NCBI GenBank assembly: GCA_964586145.1
Contig: CAZPHH010000053.1
Location: 1-32,693 of the forward strand
DNA length: 32,693 bases
Source: JAFGJQ01 sp964586145
GTDB taxonomy: Bacteria; Planctomycetota; Phycisphaerae; UBA1845
Direction: 5' to 3'
Shown: piece by piece, positions 1 through 8,483 of the stretch
How the letters are laid out: each line of letters starts with the position of its first letter
Position numbering within the stretch: the stretch's first letter is position 1
Made by a program: the position numbers and the translations under genes
Notes under the pieces: model-generated
What the model was told of the DNA's origin: nothing
Databases searched by the model: none
What the model saw: the letters and a program-made list of their open reading frames with translations, nothing else

Positions 1-7
1 TTCAGTC

Positions 8-146
8 GCCCTTACAGGGCTGAGACCATGTTATGTCACACCCGAACCCGGCGATGAATCGCCGGGCTTTATTCACAATACACGCGCGGTTATTCACGAA
101 TCGCGCGGCAATACCGTCGGATAGAGCCCGCCCTTTCAAGGGCGGG
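8..146. repeat. Cluster of short hairpins (REP-like), copy 1
   Basis: Four inverted repeats lie in a row: 8-12/16-20 (GCCCT, loop TAC), 47-55/58-66 (CCCGGCGAT, loop GA), 83-88/102-107 (CGCGCG) and 127-135/138-146 (CCCGCCCTT, loop TC). TTATTCAC occurs twice (69-76, 90-97). The 127-146 hairpin has the same plan as one at 18757-18776, with a 9-bp stem, a TC loop and GGATAG just upstream. This fits a family of dispersed palindromic elements. On the minus strand the 127-146 hairpin lies about 50 bases after the stop of the 199-807 gene and may help end that transcript, though no T-run follows. No gene is seen in 1-198. Confidence 0.6.
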
Positions 147-198
147 TGACCGACGCCCACCAGCAATCATCCGGTCCCGTTAGGACCAGTGGGCGATC

Positions 199-807
199 TT
201 ACGCCCACGACGCCACCTCGTTGCGGATCTTCCGTCGGCTGAACCAGATGAGCACGAACACGGGCAGCGCACAACCCCAGAGAATGCCCACAACCACGCC
301 GAACACGAGGCTGGCCGTCATGATCGCTTCCATTCCCGGCGCCGGGCCGCTGCCCATCTGGTTCTGCATCTCTTCCATCAATGCATGCGTCATGTGCAGC
401 CCGACGAACGTCCCAACGATCACCCAGACAATCTTGATTGCGGCCCACGCCCTCAGCAACCCGATGGCGCCGCCGCGGCGTCGAACCAGGCCGATGCCCC
501 CGGCCAGCAACAGAGCCGCTATCGCGAGCATGAAGAGAGAAGTCGCCACCGGATACGGATTCACTTTCGCAGCCGCCTCCATCGTTGCCTGCTGCTCCGG
601 CGGCATGAGCGACGCCAACCACTCGTTGAACAGGGGTGCAATGATCCCCCAGACTCCGCCCAGTATGCCCAGCCCGCCGAACACGATGCAGATGACACCA
701 ACCACCCCGGGCCACGATGCGCGTTCGGCCGGTCCCGGGTATGCCGGTGGAGCAAGGGGTGGCGCGAAACGCTGCTCGGGGTGTTCCATCGGTGGGAGCC
801 CTGCCAT
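199..807 (-). CDS. Four-helix membrane protein, unknown function
   Basis: This 202-residue protein belongs to no family I recognise. A proline-rich N-terminus (residues 1-32) is followed by four hydrophobic segments at about 34-60, 86-108, 118-140 and 161-189. A basic tail (SRRKIRNEVASWA) ends the protein. A polar loop with many Met and Gln residues lies between helices 3 and 4. The start at 807 was chosen because GAGGAGG lies five bases upstream; longer readings to 906 run into unlikely sequence. It is the last gene of a minus-strand run with the DUF6265-like lipoprotein and the PP2C phosphatase, 77 bases after the former. The context suggests an envelope role, but nothing in the sequence shows a specific activity. 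Confidence 0.8.
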   Translation of the reverse strand: MAGLPPMEHPEQRFAPPLAPPAYPGPAERASWPGVVGVICIVFGGLGILGGVWGIIAPLFNEWLASLMPPEQQATMEAAAKVNPYPVATSLFMLAIAALLLAGGIGLVRRRGGAIGLLRAWAAIKIVWVIVGTFVGLHMTHALMEEMQNQMGSGPAPGMEAIMTASLVFGVVVGILWGCALPVFVLIWFSRRKIRNEVASWA

Positions 808-884
808 GTTTGCCTCCTCTTTCGTGTTCTCGTTCGTAGCACATCGACCCGGTGCGATGGGTGAGGCCGCACCGCGATGCACCC

Positions 885-1373
885 TTACCGCGACACCCGC
901 CGCCATTCGAACTTCTCGGCCCGGCGGCGGCCGCGGACTTCGCCCTCCAGCCGGGCGGCCAGCACGTCTCCGGCTCGCCAGTAGAGAATGCGGACGGGGT
1001 AATCGTGGTCGGGGTTCTCAAACACGGCCCGCCGGTCCTCCTGGGCGACCAGCCTGAACTCCGACTCACCGCGGCCGCGGGGGTTGGCCACGTAGTAGAT
1101 GCCGTCCTCCCGACGTTCGATCCGCAGGTATTCGAAGAACACCGTCCGCCCGTTGGCCACCACGCGGTTCAGGCCCAGCATGGTCCCGCCGGCGGCGGCG
1201 ATCCAGTGCTCTTCGTGCAGGCCGCCCTCTTCGTCCTGCCCGGCCCAGGAACCCACCATCCAATCCAGAGACTGGAGGGCCGGGTCGGTCTCGACCGGCG
1301 CCAGGTCCGCCGCCCGCGGGTCCAGGCACCCGGCGGCGCACAGCAGTCCACACGCAAGACCGGTTCGAATCAC
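885..1373 (-). CDS. DUF6265-like lipoprotein
   Basis: This 162-residue protein matches the DUF6265 pattern as I know it: LDWMVGSWAGQ near the start, EEHWIAAAGGTMLGLNR, FFEYLRIERREDGIYYVANP, and FENPDHDYPVRILY. The family has no settled biochemical role, and its beta-rich single domain resembles small lipid- or ligand-binding folds. The likely start is GTG at 1373, giving a short basic stretch, a hydrophobic segment and a cysteine (LLCAAGC), so a lipoprotein signal is probable though the lipobox is not ideal. GAGGAGG lies about 20 bases upstream, which is far, so the exact start is uncertain. The gene begins 29 bases after the stop of the PP2C phosphatase, and the two are probably co-transcribed. 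Confidence 0.8.
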   Translation of the reverse strand: MIRTGLACGLLCAAGCLDPRAADLAPVETDPALQSLDWMVGSWAGQDEEGGLHEEHWIAAAGGTMLGLNRVVANGRTVFFEYLRIERREDGIYYVANPRGRGESEFRLVAQEDRRAVFENPDHDYPVRILYWRAGDVLAARLEGEVRGRRRAEKFEWRRVSR

Positions 1374-1402
1374 ACGTTGCGTCCCGATCCGAGAACCTCC
1401 TC

Positions 1403-2701
1403 TCACCAGATTTTGCCGACCAGGAGCGTGCGATCGTCGTCCGCCGGCCGGCCGGCCGCAAACTCGTTCACCGCACCCAGAATGGCCCGGATCACCTCGT
1501 TCACGTCCGCCCGGCACAACTCGATGGCCCGATCCACGCCCTCCAGCCCGAACATGTCGTGGGCGGGGTTGAACGTCTCGGTAATGCCGTCCGTGAAAAA
1601 CACCACCTGGTCGCCGCGCACCAGCGTGTGCGAGGCCTCCCCGAACTCCGCGTCGGCATCGAGGCCCAGGGGAAAGCCGCTCGCCCCCTCCAGGGAGAGC
1701 ACGCTGCCGTCGGCGCAGCGCTTGACCCGGGGCGGCGGGTGCCCGGCGTTTGAGTAGACCAGTTCGCGCGTCTTCGGGTCGTACACGCCGTAAAACGCGG
1801 TGACGAACCTGCCCATGCCCGTCGTGTAGCGCTCGCTCAGCCGGCGATTGATGTAGCCCAGCGTAACGCCCGGACGCTCCGGCGGGCCGGGAAAGGAATG
1901 CGTGATGCTGTGCGTGATCGCCATCACCACGGCCGCCGGCGTGCCGTGCCCGCTCACGTCCGCGACGAGAATCCCCCATCGCCCGTCCGGCAACGGGAAG
2001 AAATCATAGTAATCCCCGCCGGCCGACTTGGACGTCTCGTAATGGACGGCCAGGTCCATCGTGTCGATCCTCGGCAGCGCCGGCGGAAGCAGCTTCCGCT
2101 GGATGTCGCCGACGACCCGCAACTCCTTGTCCAGCGCCTCGTACGCCTCACGCAATTGCGAGGAGAGCACCAGGCTCTGGGCGGCCCGTCCAAACAGGTT
2201 CGCACGCCAGACGTCGTCGGGCAGCTTCTCCGGGTCAAAGCCGCGCGGCTGGGCACGCGTCAGGACCACCATGTTCAACGCCACGCCCTGGTCGTACAGC
2301 GGCAGGGCGGCCAGCGAACGCTGCCCGGCGAGGTACTCCGCGGCCGGGTCGTCGGGGGAGACGGTGAAGTCGTCGAGTATGCGCGGCTCGTCATCGTAAA
2401 GAAGCTCCGCCAGCAGCCCGCCCTCCAGCAGCGGAAGCCGGTCCTTTTCTTTCCAGGGGTTTACGTCGTGCGCCCACATCGTGCTGCGGGTGATGCGGAA
2501 CTTCGGGGGGTCCAGATCGCGGCGGCTCACGGAGATGCTATGGTCGAAGTGAAGCAGGTCGGCCACCCGCTTGCGATACGCCTCCACCATGGCCTGCGGG
2601 TCCGTATGCAGGCTCATCTCCCGCATGGTTTGCACGACTTGGGCCAGGCGCCGCTGCCAGTCGGGCTTGGCCGGTCCGGTTTCGACGGCTTCCTTCGCCA
2701 T
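1403..2701 (-). CDS. PP2C-type (SpoIIE/RsbU family) serine phosphatase with GAF-like sensor domain
   Basis: This 432-residue cytoplasmic protein has a GAF-like N-terminal region (about 30-190) and a SpoIIE-type PP2C phosphatase domain (about 205-432). Visible phosphatase motifs are SAGGDYYD, ILVADVSGHGTPAA, NAGHPPPR, FFTDGITE and the C-terminal DDDRTLLV. Together these supply the metal-binding aspartates. Proteins of this build dephosphorylate anti-sigma-factor antagonists in partner-switching systems, with the sensor domain responding to a ligand. No anti-sigma factor or STAS partner is encoded in the window, so the target is unknown. The start at 2701 (MAKEAVETG) was preferred over the extension to 2770 because the extra residues look like noise and a GGGAA lies upstream. 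A promoter with an inverted repeat is proposed at 2766-2802. Confidence 0.92.
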   Translation of the reverse strand: MAKEAVETGPAKPDWQRRLAQVVQTMREMSLHTDPQAMVEAYRKRVADLLHFDHSISVSRRDLDPPKFRITRSTMWAHDVNPWKEKDRLPLLEGGLLAELLYDDEPRILDDFTVSPDDPAAEYLAGQRSLAALPLYDQGVALNMVVLTRAQPRGFDPEKLPDDVWRANLFGRAAQSLVLSSQLREAYEALDKELRVVGDIQRKLLPPALPRIDTMDLAVHYETSKSAGGDYYDFFPLPDGRWGILVADVSGHGTPAAVVMAITHSITHSFPGPPERPGVTLGYINRRLSERYTTGMGRFVTAFYGVYDPKTRELVYSNAGHPPPRVKRCADGSVLSLEGASGFPLGLDADAEFGEASHTLVRGDQVVFFTDGITETFNPAHDMFGLEGVDRAIELCRADVNEVIRAILGAVNEFAAGRPADDDRTLLVGKIW

Positions 2702-2765
2702 GGCTCTGCGTTCCCGCTGCTGCGTCAGGCGGACCCGGGCCCCGCCGTGCGGCCTGCGCGTGGCA

Positions 2766-2802
2766 AGCATACACCCGCATCAACCGGCCGTCGATGCGGG
2801 TG
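2766..2802 (-). promoter_or_regulatory. Candidate promoter overlapped by a 10-bp inverted repeat, upstream of the PP2C phosphatase
   Basis: On the minus strand TCGACG (2794-2789) and TATGCT (2771-2766) are separated by 17 bases, each matching four of six consensus positions. A perfect inverted repeat, CACCCGCATC at 2772-2781 and GATGCGGGTG at 2793-2802, fills much of the spacer and overlaps the -35 box. It could be an operator or a terminator of the upstream cytochrome gene. The rest of 2702-3001 shows nothing recognisable. Confidence 0.4.
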
Positions 2803-3001
2803 GTCCATTCGCAATTGGCAATCCGCAACTGGTGAGAAAGGGTTGGTGACCCCGGCGTGGACCGTGTGTTGACTCGCCGGGACACAAGCAAGCCAACCGG
2901 CCACGCCGGGAATCACCAAGGGGAAGCCTGGACGGCGAGTTCCGATCGGCGACTGACCCCGAAACTCGCCGAGCAAGAGCAGTTGTCTCCTGAAGCAGTC
3001 C

Positions 3002-5533
3002 CTACGGGCCGCCAAAAACGATCGCCAGTTCTCCGAAGTCGGCCAGGTCCACGTCGAGGTCCTGGTCGAGGTCGCTGGCCGCGAACTGTTCCGGCGGGCA
3101 CCCGGCGGGCGGCGTGAGCACGCCGGGCCCGTTCAGGCACTCCGCAAAGAGCACGTAATCCGCGTCATCCACGTCGCCGTCCCCGTTGAGGTCTCCGGGC
3201 AGCGGTGGCGTGAGAGCCAGTTGCACCTGGGCCATCAACTCAGGCGGGCACTTGCCGTTGTTGTTCCAGAGGTCGTAAAGCACCTGCCCGGCGTTGTTCG
3301 TGGCGTTCTCATCGCGCAGGAACTCCACGTACTCCTTGCTGGTGCTTTGGTAATACAAAGCGACCTCAACCGACGTCGCCGCCGCGGGGATGTCGTAGGC
3401 CGCAACGTCCCAGTACTGCCCGTCGGCGTAGACGGCCCCGACGGGCTTCCCCCCAAAGCTTGAGAATGACACGAGAGTATATCCCCGCGGCGGGATTCGG
3501 TTGTCCTTGTAGATCTTGTTGTTCAGCACAAAGTGGAACGACGGCCCCGGGTCCACGCCCACCAGGGACGCGGTGTCCGTGTCGAGGCCGGGCTTGGCTT
3601 CGTAAATCCTGTCTCCCTCGTCGTGCGAGAGCACGCCCGTGACCGGGTCGTACGCGCCGGACTCCGCCAGCAGATTCAGGCCCGCGTCGTAGAAACGCAC
3701 GTGGATCCACATTCGCCGGCCCTCCGGGTACCCGGTGGGCAGCTTGTGCCCCGTCTGGTTGGTCACGGTGACGTTGAGCGTCCGTCCGGCCTGGGCAGCC
3801 TCGAGGGTTGCCGCGTTCTGGAGCATGTAGCGGGCGCGGAGAATCCCGGCCTGCATGGCCGCATCATTCACCTGCCCGGGGTGAAGCGTGCTGAGCAGCC
3901 CGGCCAGCCAGGTGGTACCCCCCGTCATGTCGTGCAGGGGAAGGTCCTCGCGGATCGGGGCTTCCGCCATGTTGCAGCCCTTGCCCGTCACGTCGCGGAG
4001 GTGGCAGTCCTGGCAGGTGGCGACGAACTCCTTGTTCCCGCCGAACTGGGGAGCATAGACGCCGGTGGGCGTGTTGTAGGCGCTGTGGAACCACTCGCTG
4101 TAGGTGCGCTCGATGGCCATCAGCGTAGTCGAGGCGAAATCCGCGGCCGGGGTGTCGAACGCGTTCGGCGGATAGTTGCCCTCTATGTCCTTCTCAAATG
4201 CCGTGTTGCTCACGTCGTGGCAGGTGCCGCACAGGGCCGCCTCGCGATGGAACGGTGAGACCAGTACGGGGTGACCGCTCGCGGCGTTGAGGAACGGACC
4301 CCGGCGGGCACCGGTCGGATCCACCACGAACATGCCGTTGGCAAACACGGTCGGCACATCATCCAGGGCCGCCAGGATGGCCACATCCTCGATCGGGTTC
4401 CCAGCCTGGTAGAATGGATCGACCAGGCGGTGGCAGAGGTCGCACGATACGCCGGTCAGGTCCGAGGTCAGCATGGCCGAGCCGTCGGTCGGCACGGATC
4501 GGCCGCGCAGCCAGCCCTTGGAGATGTGGCAGCGCAGGCACAGGTCGCCGGAATCGGGGGCGTCCTGATTGCTCACGGCCAGGCAGGCCTCAAAGAGCGG
4601 ATCAATCGAGGCATGGGCCATCATGCTGCCCTGCCAGTTGAAGTGAGGTTCCACGTTCAGGTCGTATCCGCCGTGGCAGGCCACGCAGGCGGAGGGGTCG
4701 TTCAGCGTGCCCGCGTCGAACGGCTGGCTGCCCGGCATGTCGAAGTCGCGCAGGGTGGTGGGGGCGATGCCGCCGGGCGGGGCCTGCACGGTGAAGGCCG
4801 CATCGCTGTCGTCGTATCCGACGTTGAACGCGTTATCGATGGCCTCCACACGAATGAAGGCGCCGGTCGTCGGCCGATTCGGCAGAAAGACGATCTGGCT
4901 GCCCGAGTTTCCAAGCCCCATCATCAGCGGCTTGAAGGTGGCCCCGTCGTCGTCGGAGAGGTAGAGGTTCACGGCCGCCACGCCGCCGGCATCCGTCGCC
5001 GACCACTGCACGGTCGTGCCCTGGTTGGCCGTGATGGTCTCCCCGCCGTTCGGCGTGATCACCGTAACGGCAGGGGGAATCGTGTCGGCCCCCACGGTAG
5101 GCACCAGGTGGCCCTGGATTTCGGCCAGGTTCACGTTGGACACGCTCGCGACGTTGCCCGGCGTGAGGCCGGGGAAGGTCGGCGTGTTCACGTAGTTGAC
5201 CGTATCCGTGATCTCGACGTTGTTGGTGTACCCGTCTCCGTCGGAGTCCAGAGGGCCCAGGCCGAGAATCGCCGCCGCCGATTTGTCCGTCGCCTCCACC
5301 GCCAGACCGTAGGGGTTGCGCGGTCCGCCGCCCCCGAAGTCGAAGTGGCAGACACCGCAATGATTCGTGGCGCTCGGCACGGTGGCCAGCACTGAACCCG
5401 CCGCCGAGGGGTAGGCGCTGAGGAAGTTGTTGCGGTACGGATTCTTCGCCGCCGCGGGCGACACGGCCAGCGCGAGCGAAGACAGCGCGAAAGCAGCAAT
5501 CCGAAGCGAGCCGGTGGTCGGTCGAGCGAGCAT
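3002..5533 (-). CDS. Exported six-haem c-type cytochrome with dockerin-like C-terminus
   Basis: The 843-residue product has a clear signal peptide (MLARPTTG, hydrophobic core, cut after SPAAA). Six CxxCH haem sites are visible: CGVCH at about 59, CVACH 282, CLRCH 332, CDLCH 363, CGTCH 435 and CQDCH 507. Other parts are a calcium-type DSDGDGYTNNVE stretch near 105, an Ig/PKD-like region starting at TVITPNGGE (about 155-250), and a beta-rich region (about 580-760) with GHKLPTGYPEGRRMW. The C-terminus has two dockerin/EF-hand-like repeats (GDLNGDGDVDDADY near 779; DLDQDLDVDLADF near 825). Such proteins carry electrons outside the cytoplasmic membrane; the partner is unknown. The start at 5533 was chosen for AAAGGAG seven bases upstream. 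It diverges from the other dockerin-repeat gene at 6045. Confidence 0.9.
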   Translation of the reverse strand: MLARPTTGSLRIAAFALSSLALAVSPAAAKNPYRNNFLSAYPSAAGSVLATVPSATNHCGVCHFDFGGGGPRNPYGLAVEATDKSAAAILGLGPLDSDGDGYTNNVEITDTVNYVNTPTFPGLTPGNVASVSNVNLAEIQGHLVPTVGADTIPPAVTVITPNGGETITANQGTTVQWSATDAGGVAAVNLYLSDDDGATFKPLMMGLGNSGSQIVFLPNRPTTGAFIRVEAIDNAFNVGYDDSDAAFTVQAPPGGIAPTTLRDFDMPGSQPFDAGTLNDPSACVACHGGYDLNVEPHFNWQGSMMAHASIDPLFEACLAVSNQDAPDSGDLCLRCHISKGWLRGRSVPTDGSAMLTSDLTGVSCDLCHRLVDPFYQAGNPIEDVAILAALDDVPTVFANGMFVVDPTGARRGPFLNAASGHPVLVSPFHREAALCGTCHDVSNTAFEKDIEGNYPPNAFDTPAADFASTTLMAIERTYSEWFHSAYNTPTGVYAPQFGGNKEFVATCQDCHLRDVTGKGCNMAEAPIREDLPLHDMTGGTTWLAGLLSTLHPGQVNDAAMQAGILRARYMLQNAATLEAAQAGRTLNVTVTNQTGHKLPTGYPEGRRMWIHVRFYDAGLNLLAESGAYDPVTGVLSHDEGDRIYEAKPGLDTDTASLVGVDPGPSFHFVLNNKIYKDNRIPPRGYTLVSFSSFGGKPVGAVYADGQYWDVAAYDIPAAATSVEVALYYQSTSKEYVEFLRDENATNNAGQVLYDLWNNNGKCPPELMAQVQLALTPPLPGDLNGDGDVDDADYVLFAECLNGPGVLTPPAGCPPEQFAASDLDQDLDVDLADFGELAIVFGGP

Positions 5534-5599
5534 CAGAACACTCCTTTCCGCTGGCACGGGCGATCGGACGCCCTCGCGAGAGACCCGATTCAGCGCGAC

Positions 5600-5671
5600 A
5601 CGTGAACGTCATGTGACATGTTGGTGTCCCTCACTCGCACGCGAGGTTTATAGTACCCGGACGTTCACGTC
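5600..5671. promoter_or_regulatory. Pair of inverted ACGTGAACGT-type sites around a -10-like box
   Basis: ACGTGAACGTC (5600-5610) recurs exactly in inverted orientation as GACGTTCACGT (5660-5670). Each copy is itself a near-palindrome, ACGT-NN-ACGT. Between them on the minus strand is TATAAA (5652-5647), about 110 bases upstream of the cytochrome start, and a further inverted repeat CATGT-G-ACATG (5610-5620). No convincing -35 box is visible. The layout suggests a regulator binding two sites around the cytochrome promoter. Confidence 0.35.
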
Positions 5672-5943
5672 GAATGCGGGATGTTAAGACCGTTTTAATC
5701 CGGTCTCTGCGAGGCGCGCGGACCGGACGGGCAGCGACACCTCCATCGCAGGTGTGTGCAAAAATGCCATTCGAGGGCGAGAAGCACACGCCCCTGCGGA
5801 GGTCGCAGACGGGCAATGGGCAACCTGTCGTGAAAGCGGAACAGTTGTCTTGACATCTCCGGGGGCCGCCCACAGCGAGTGGTTGCGGGGGGCCGCAACC
5901 TCCGGCCGGCTGCATGTGAGCGTCCCTTCCGTCTGCCCGGACG

Positions 5944-5973
5944 TTGATCCGGCGGGGTGTGACTGGCTAGAAT
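5944..5973 (+). promoter_or_regulatory. Candidate promoter of the dockerin protein-pseudopilin-kinase run
   Basis: TTGATC (5944-5949) and TAGAAT (5968-5973) are 18 bases apart and match four and five of six consensus positions. The expected transcript would start near 5980, about 65 bases before the GTG at 6045. A perfect TTGACA at 5850 has no matching -10 box and was not chosen. The remainder of the 511-base divergent region (5534-6044) shows only the inverted sites near 5600-5671. Confidence 0.45.
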
Positions 5974-6044
5974 GGAGCGCGTGGCCACGCACGTCAGCGC
6001 TCGGGGTTTGCCGCAAGTTTCACCTGGGCGGAGGGGTCGTTCCT

Positions 6045-7616
6045 GTGCTGCCGCACGTATCCAGACGTTCCCGTCTCCCGGGCAGCGGTTGCCCGGCCCG
6101 CGGTCGCGCGCCGTTGGCGGCGGCGGTCCTGCTGGCGGGGTGCGTAGCGGCAATGCCGGCGACGGCCGACCCGACCGTCGTAACCTACGTGGACGGCAAA
6201 GGCGATGCGGGTGCGCGGCGGACCGATCCCGGCGGGGACGGGCCCATCGACCCGGATCAGCACCGGCTTATTGATCTGATCGAGATGACGATCGGCTTCT
6301 GGAGGCCGACGGCCCCGCAGGCGGACGTGTTTACGGGCACGTTCCACAGCAGCGGTGAGTTCTTCCGGCTGGACATTGTGTTGGACGGGCTGGTGAACCC
6401 CCCGGGCAACACGGATCCGCAGTCGTTCCACCCTTTCCAGTACGGCAATCACCCCATCTACGGCTTCGTCGAGATCGACATGGACGAGGAGGCCGGAACC
6501 GGGGGGGAGTTGGAGGCCCCGGAGTTCCGGTATTTCGGTAATGCGGCCCGGTTCGGCGGGTGGGTGAATCTGCCGCAGGTTCCGGATCGGATGGCGGCGG
6601 ACGCGTCAGCATTTGACGGCGATTTTACCACACCCCCCTTCGTGGAGCGCAGCGGCGAGGAATTCCACCTGGCCCTGCTGGGACATCTCTTTGGCCCGGG
6701 CGACATTGAAGAAATTGTCGGGGACGGAGACCTGGTCTTTGAGGCGGGTGAGGTTTGGAACATCCAGGCCCCGTGGTTTCACCGCGCGCACGGGTACGAG
6801 CCGTTCAGCCTCGCGGTGGGCGGGGCCCTGCCGGGTGAGTACGCGCCACGTTGCCCGCTGCGATTTGCCCACAATCCGGAAGACGATGTCACAACAGTGT
6901 CACTCGTCTTCCCCCGCAAAAATCGCGGGGCCGCCCTCATGATGGGCCAGCCGCCCGAGCCGTCGAACGGGAACCCGTCCGACCAGTTCTCCGTGCGGGA
7001 AGCGTTGCTGGACCTGCACCACAGTGCCCTCTTCCTGACGATGTTCCCCACGGGATGGCCCGAGGAAGAGCTGATCATCGACTGGTGGAAGTGGGATCCG
7101 GACGGACCGGAGGACCACCTCAACCCAACGGAATGGCGACTCTATGCCCTGCTGGGGACCAGCTACACCGCCCCCGACCCGGACGGGGCCCTGTTCGTCT
7201 GGACGGACGTGTGGCCGAAACCGGTGCGGGGCGATGTCAACGGCGACGGAACGGCGGACGAGGCCGACCGGCTGCTGATCAGCCAGTTCACGGCCGCCCA
7301 CGATGCGGAGGACGGCGTGGTGGACGGTCGCGTGATCATCCCCGGCTTCGGCCCGGATTTCCGCGTGTTCGACGTGAATCACAACGGGGCTGTGGATACA
7401 CTGGACGAATGGCTGGTCAGCACACCGCACGACCTGGACGGAAACGGAACCGTGGACCTGGCTGACGTGGCGGTGATGCAGGCGTGTCTGTCCGGTGCGT
7501 TCGTTCCGTACGGCCCGTTGTTCTGCGGCCTGGCGGATGCCGACCTGGACGGGGACGTGGACGTGCACGACGCCGTGCGGCTCATCGAAGCGATGACCGG
7601 ACCGGGCGGGGGATGA
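6045..7616 (+). CDS. Secreted protein with C-terminal dockerin-like calcium repeats
   Basis: A GTG start at 6045 follows GGAGGGG by eight bases and gives a 523-residue protein. It has a basic N-terminus, a hydrophobic stretch (LAAAVLLAGCVAAM) and a likely cut after PATA. The main region (about 45-390) is acidic and tryptophan-rich, and I do not recognise the family. The C-terminus carries four calcium-loop repeats of the D-x-N-x-D-G type: DVNGDGTADEAD (about 397), DVNHNGAVDTLD (442), DLDGNGTVDLAD (465) and DADLDGDVDVHD (502). Comparable tails are common on exported planctomycete proteins, where their binding partners are mostly unknown. Only six bases separate it from the pseudopilin gene, so the two are almost surely co-transcribed and may share an export route. 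Confidence 0.87.
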   Translation: MLPHVSRRSRLPGSGCPARGRAPLAAAVLLAGCVAAMPATADPTVVTYVDGKGDAGARRTDPGGDGPIDPDQHRLIDLIEMTIGFWRPTAPQADVFTGTFHSSGEFFRLDIVLDGLVNPPGNTDPQSFHPFQYGNHPIYGFVEIDMDEEAGTGGELEAPEFRYFGNAARFGGWVNLPQVPDRMAADASAFDGDFTTPPFVERSGEEFHLALLGHLFGPGDIEEIVGDGDLVFEAGEVWNIQAPWFHRAHGYEPFSLAVGGALPGEYAPRCPLRFAHNPEDDVTTVSLVFPRKNRGAALMMGQPPEPSNGNPSDQFSVREALLDLHHSALFLTMFPTGWPEEELIIDWWKWDPDGPEDHLNPTEWRLYALLGTSYTAPDPDGALFVWTDVWPKPVRGDVNGDGTADEADRLLISQFTAAHDAEDGVVDGRVIIPGFGPDFRVFDVNHNGAVDTLDEWLVSTPHDLDGNGTVDLADVAVMQACLSGAFVPYGPLFCGLADADLDGDVDVHDAVRLIEAMTGPGGG

Positions 7617-7622
7617 CGGGAC

Positions 7623-8459
7623 ATGGACCAGGACACATCCACGCATGGCAGGTCGACGTGTGCCGCCCGAGGGTCGCGGCGGTGGCCGGTGTGCCGGGCG
7701 GGTCGCAGGGCCTTCACGCTTCTTGAGCTTCTTGCGGTGGTGGCCATTATCACCCTGCTGCTGGGCATGCTGTTGCCGGCGCTCGGTCGCGTGCGCGGAC
7801 AGATGAAGACGCTGCAGTGCGCGTCGAACCTGCGAAGCGTCTCGTTTCAGTTCCAACTCTTCGCGGAGGGGGAGCGGCCGGGCGGCCGGGGCGACAGCGA
7901 TCAATCCGGTCGGTCCCATTTCTTCATTGATGATTTTCACGAGAGTCTCTATGGCATAGACGAATTCTGGGACCTGCCCGACCAGAACACCGCGGTTCTT
8001 TCCGCCCCGAAGGAATTGATGCTGTGCCCGGCCGGCGCCGGCCGGCTGCGCAAGACCCGCGGGCTGCCGTGCGGGCCGGGCGCCCTCGACCCGTTGCCGA
8101 ACGTCTCGGTGGCCCTGAACAAACGGCTGCACCAGGCCGTCGTCACCTTCATGAACAGACCCGTGCTGGCGCCGGTGGCGGCCACGCACGTCCGGGCGGA
8201 CGTGCTCAACCACCCGCACATCCCGCTGGCCCTGGACGCGGACGGCCGCCTGGCCGCATCCCGCGGGATCGTCCCCTTTTACATGGCCCCGCCTCTGCCG
8301 GGCGTGGACGATCCGTACGCGGACGGTCCATTCTGGTTCCCCGCCCCGCGGCACGCCGGTCAGACCTGCGTGGCCTTTGTGGGCGGGCACGTGCTCAAGA
8401 GCCGCCGGCCCGAGGCGGAATCCTGGGACTGGAAGTACCAGGCCGAGGTCGGGAACTGA
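7623..8459 (+). CDS. Type II secretion/type IV-like pseudopilin, planctomycete style
   Basis: The 278-residue protein has a 29-residue leader and the prepilin signature RAFTLLELLAVVAIITLLLG, where the peptidase cuts before Phe and methylates it. The residue before the cut is Ala rather than the usual Gly. The glutamate five residues into the mature protein is present. The long hydrophobic helix is followed by a soluble domain ending in PRHAGQTCVAFVGGHVLKS, which resembles the H-x-G end of DUF1559-like planctomycete pseudopilins. Such proteins assemble into short pilus-like structures or remain as membrane-anchored surface proteins. It sits six bases after the dockerin-repeat gene and 24 bases before the kinase. 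The start ATG at 7623 has a GGGGGATGACGGGA stretch ahead of it. Confidence 0.88.
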   Translation: MDQDTSTHGRSTCAARGSRRWPVCRAGRRAFTLLELLAVVAIITLLLGMLLPALGRVRGQMKTLQCASNLRSVSFQFQLFAEGERPGGRGDSDQSGRSHFFIDDFHESLYGIDEFWDLPDQNTAVLSAPKELMLCPAGAGRLRKTRGLPCGPGALDPLPNVSVALNKRLHQAVVTFMNRPVLAPVAATHVRADVLNHPHIPLALDADGRLAASRGIVPFYMAPPLPGVDDPYADGPFWFPAPRHAGQTCVAFVGGHVLKSRRPEAESWDWKYQAEVGN

Positions 8460-8483
8460 CGCGCGGCGCCGGGAGCTGAGAGA

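Noticed and set aside
69..98. Two TTATTCAC words resembling DnaA boxes
   Set aside because: They belong to the repeated spacer of the hairpin cluster and there is no A/T-rich unwinding region or other box nearby.
1355..1380. GGTTCGAATC, resembling a tRNA T-loop
   Set aside because: It lies at the start of the lipoprotein gene and no acceptor, D or anticodon stems can be paired around it.
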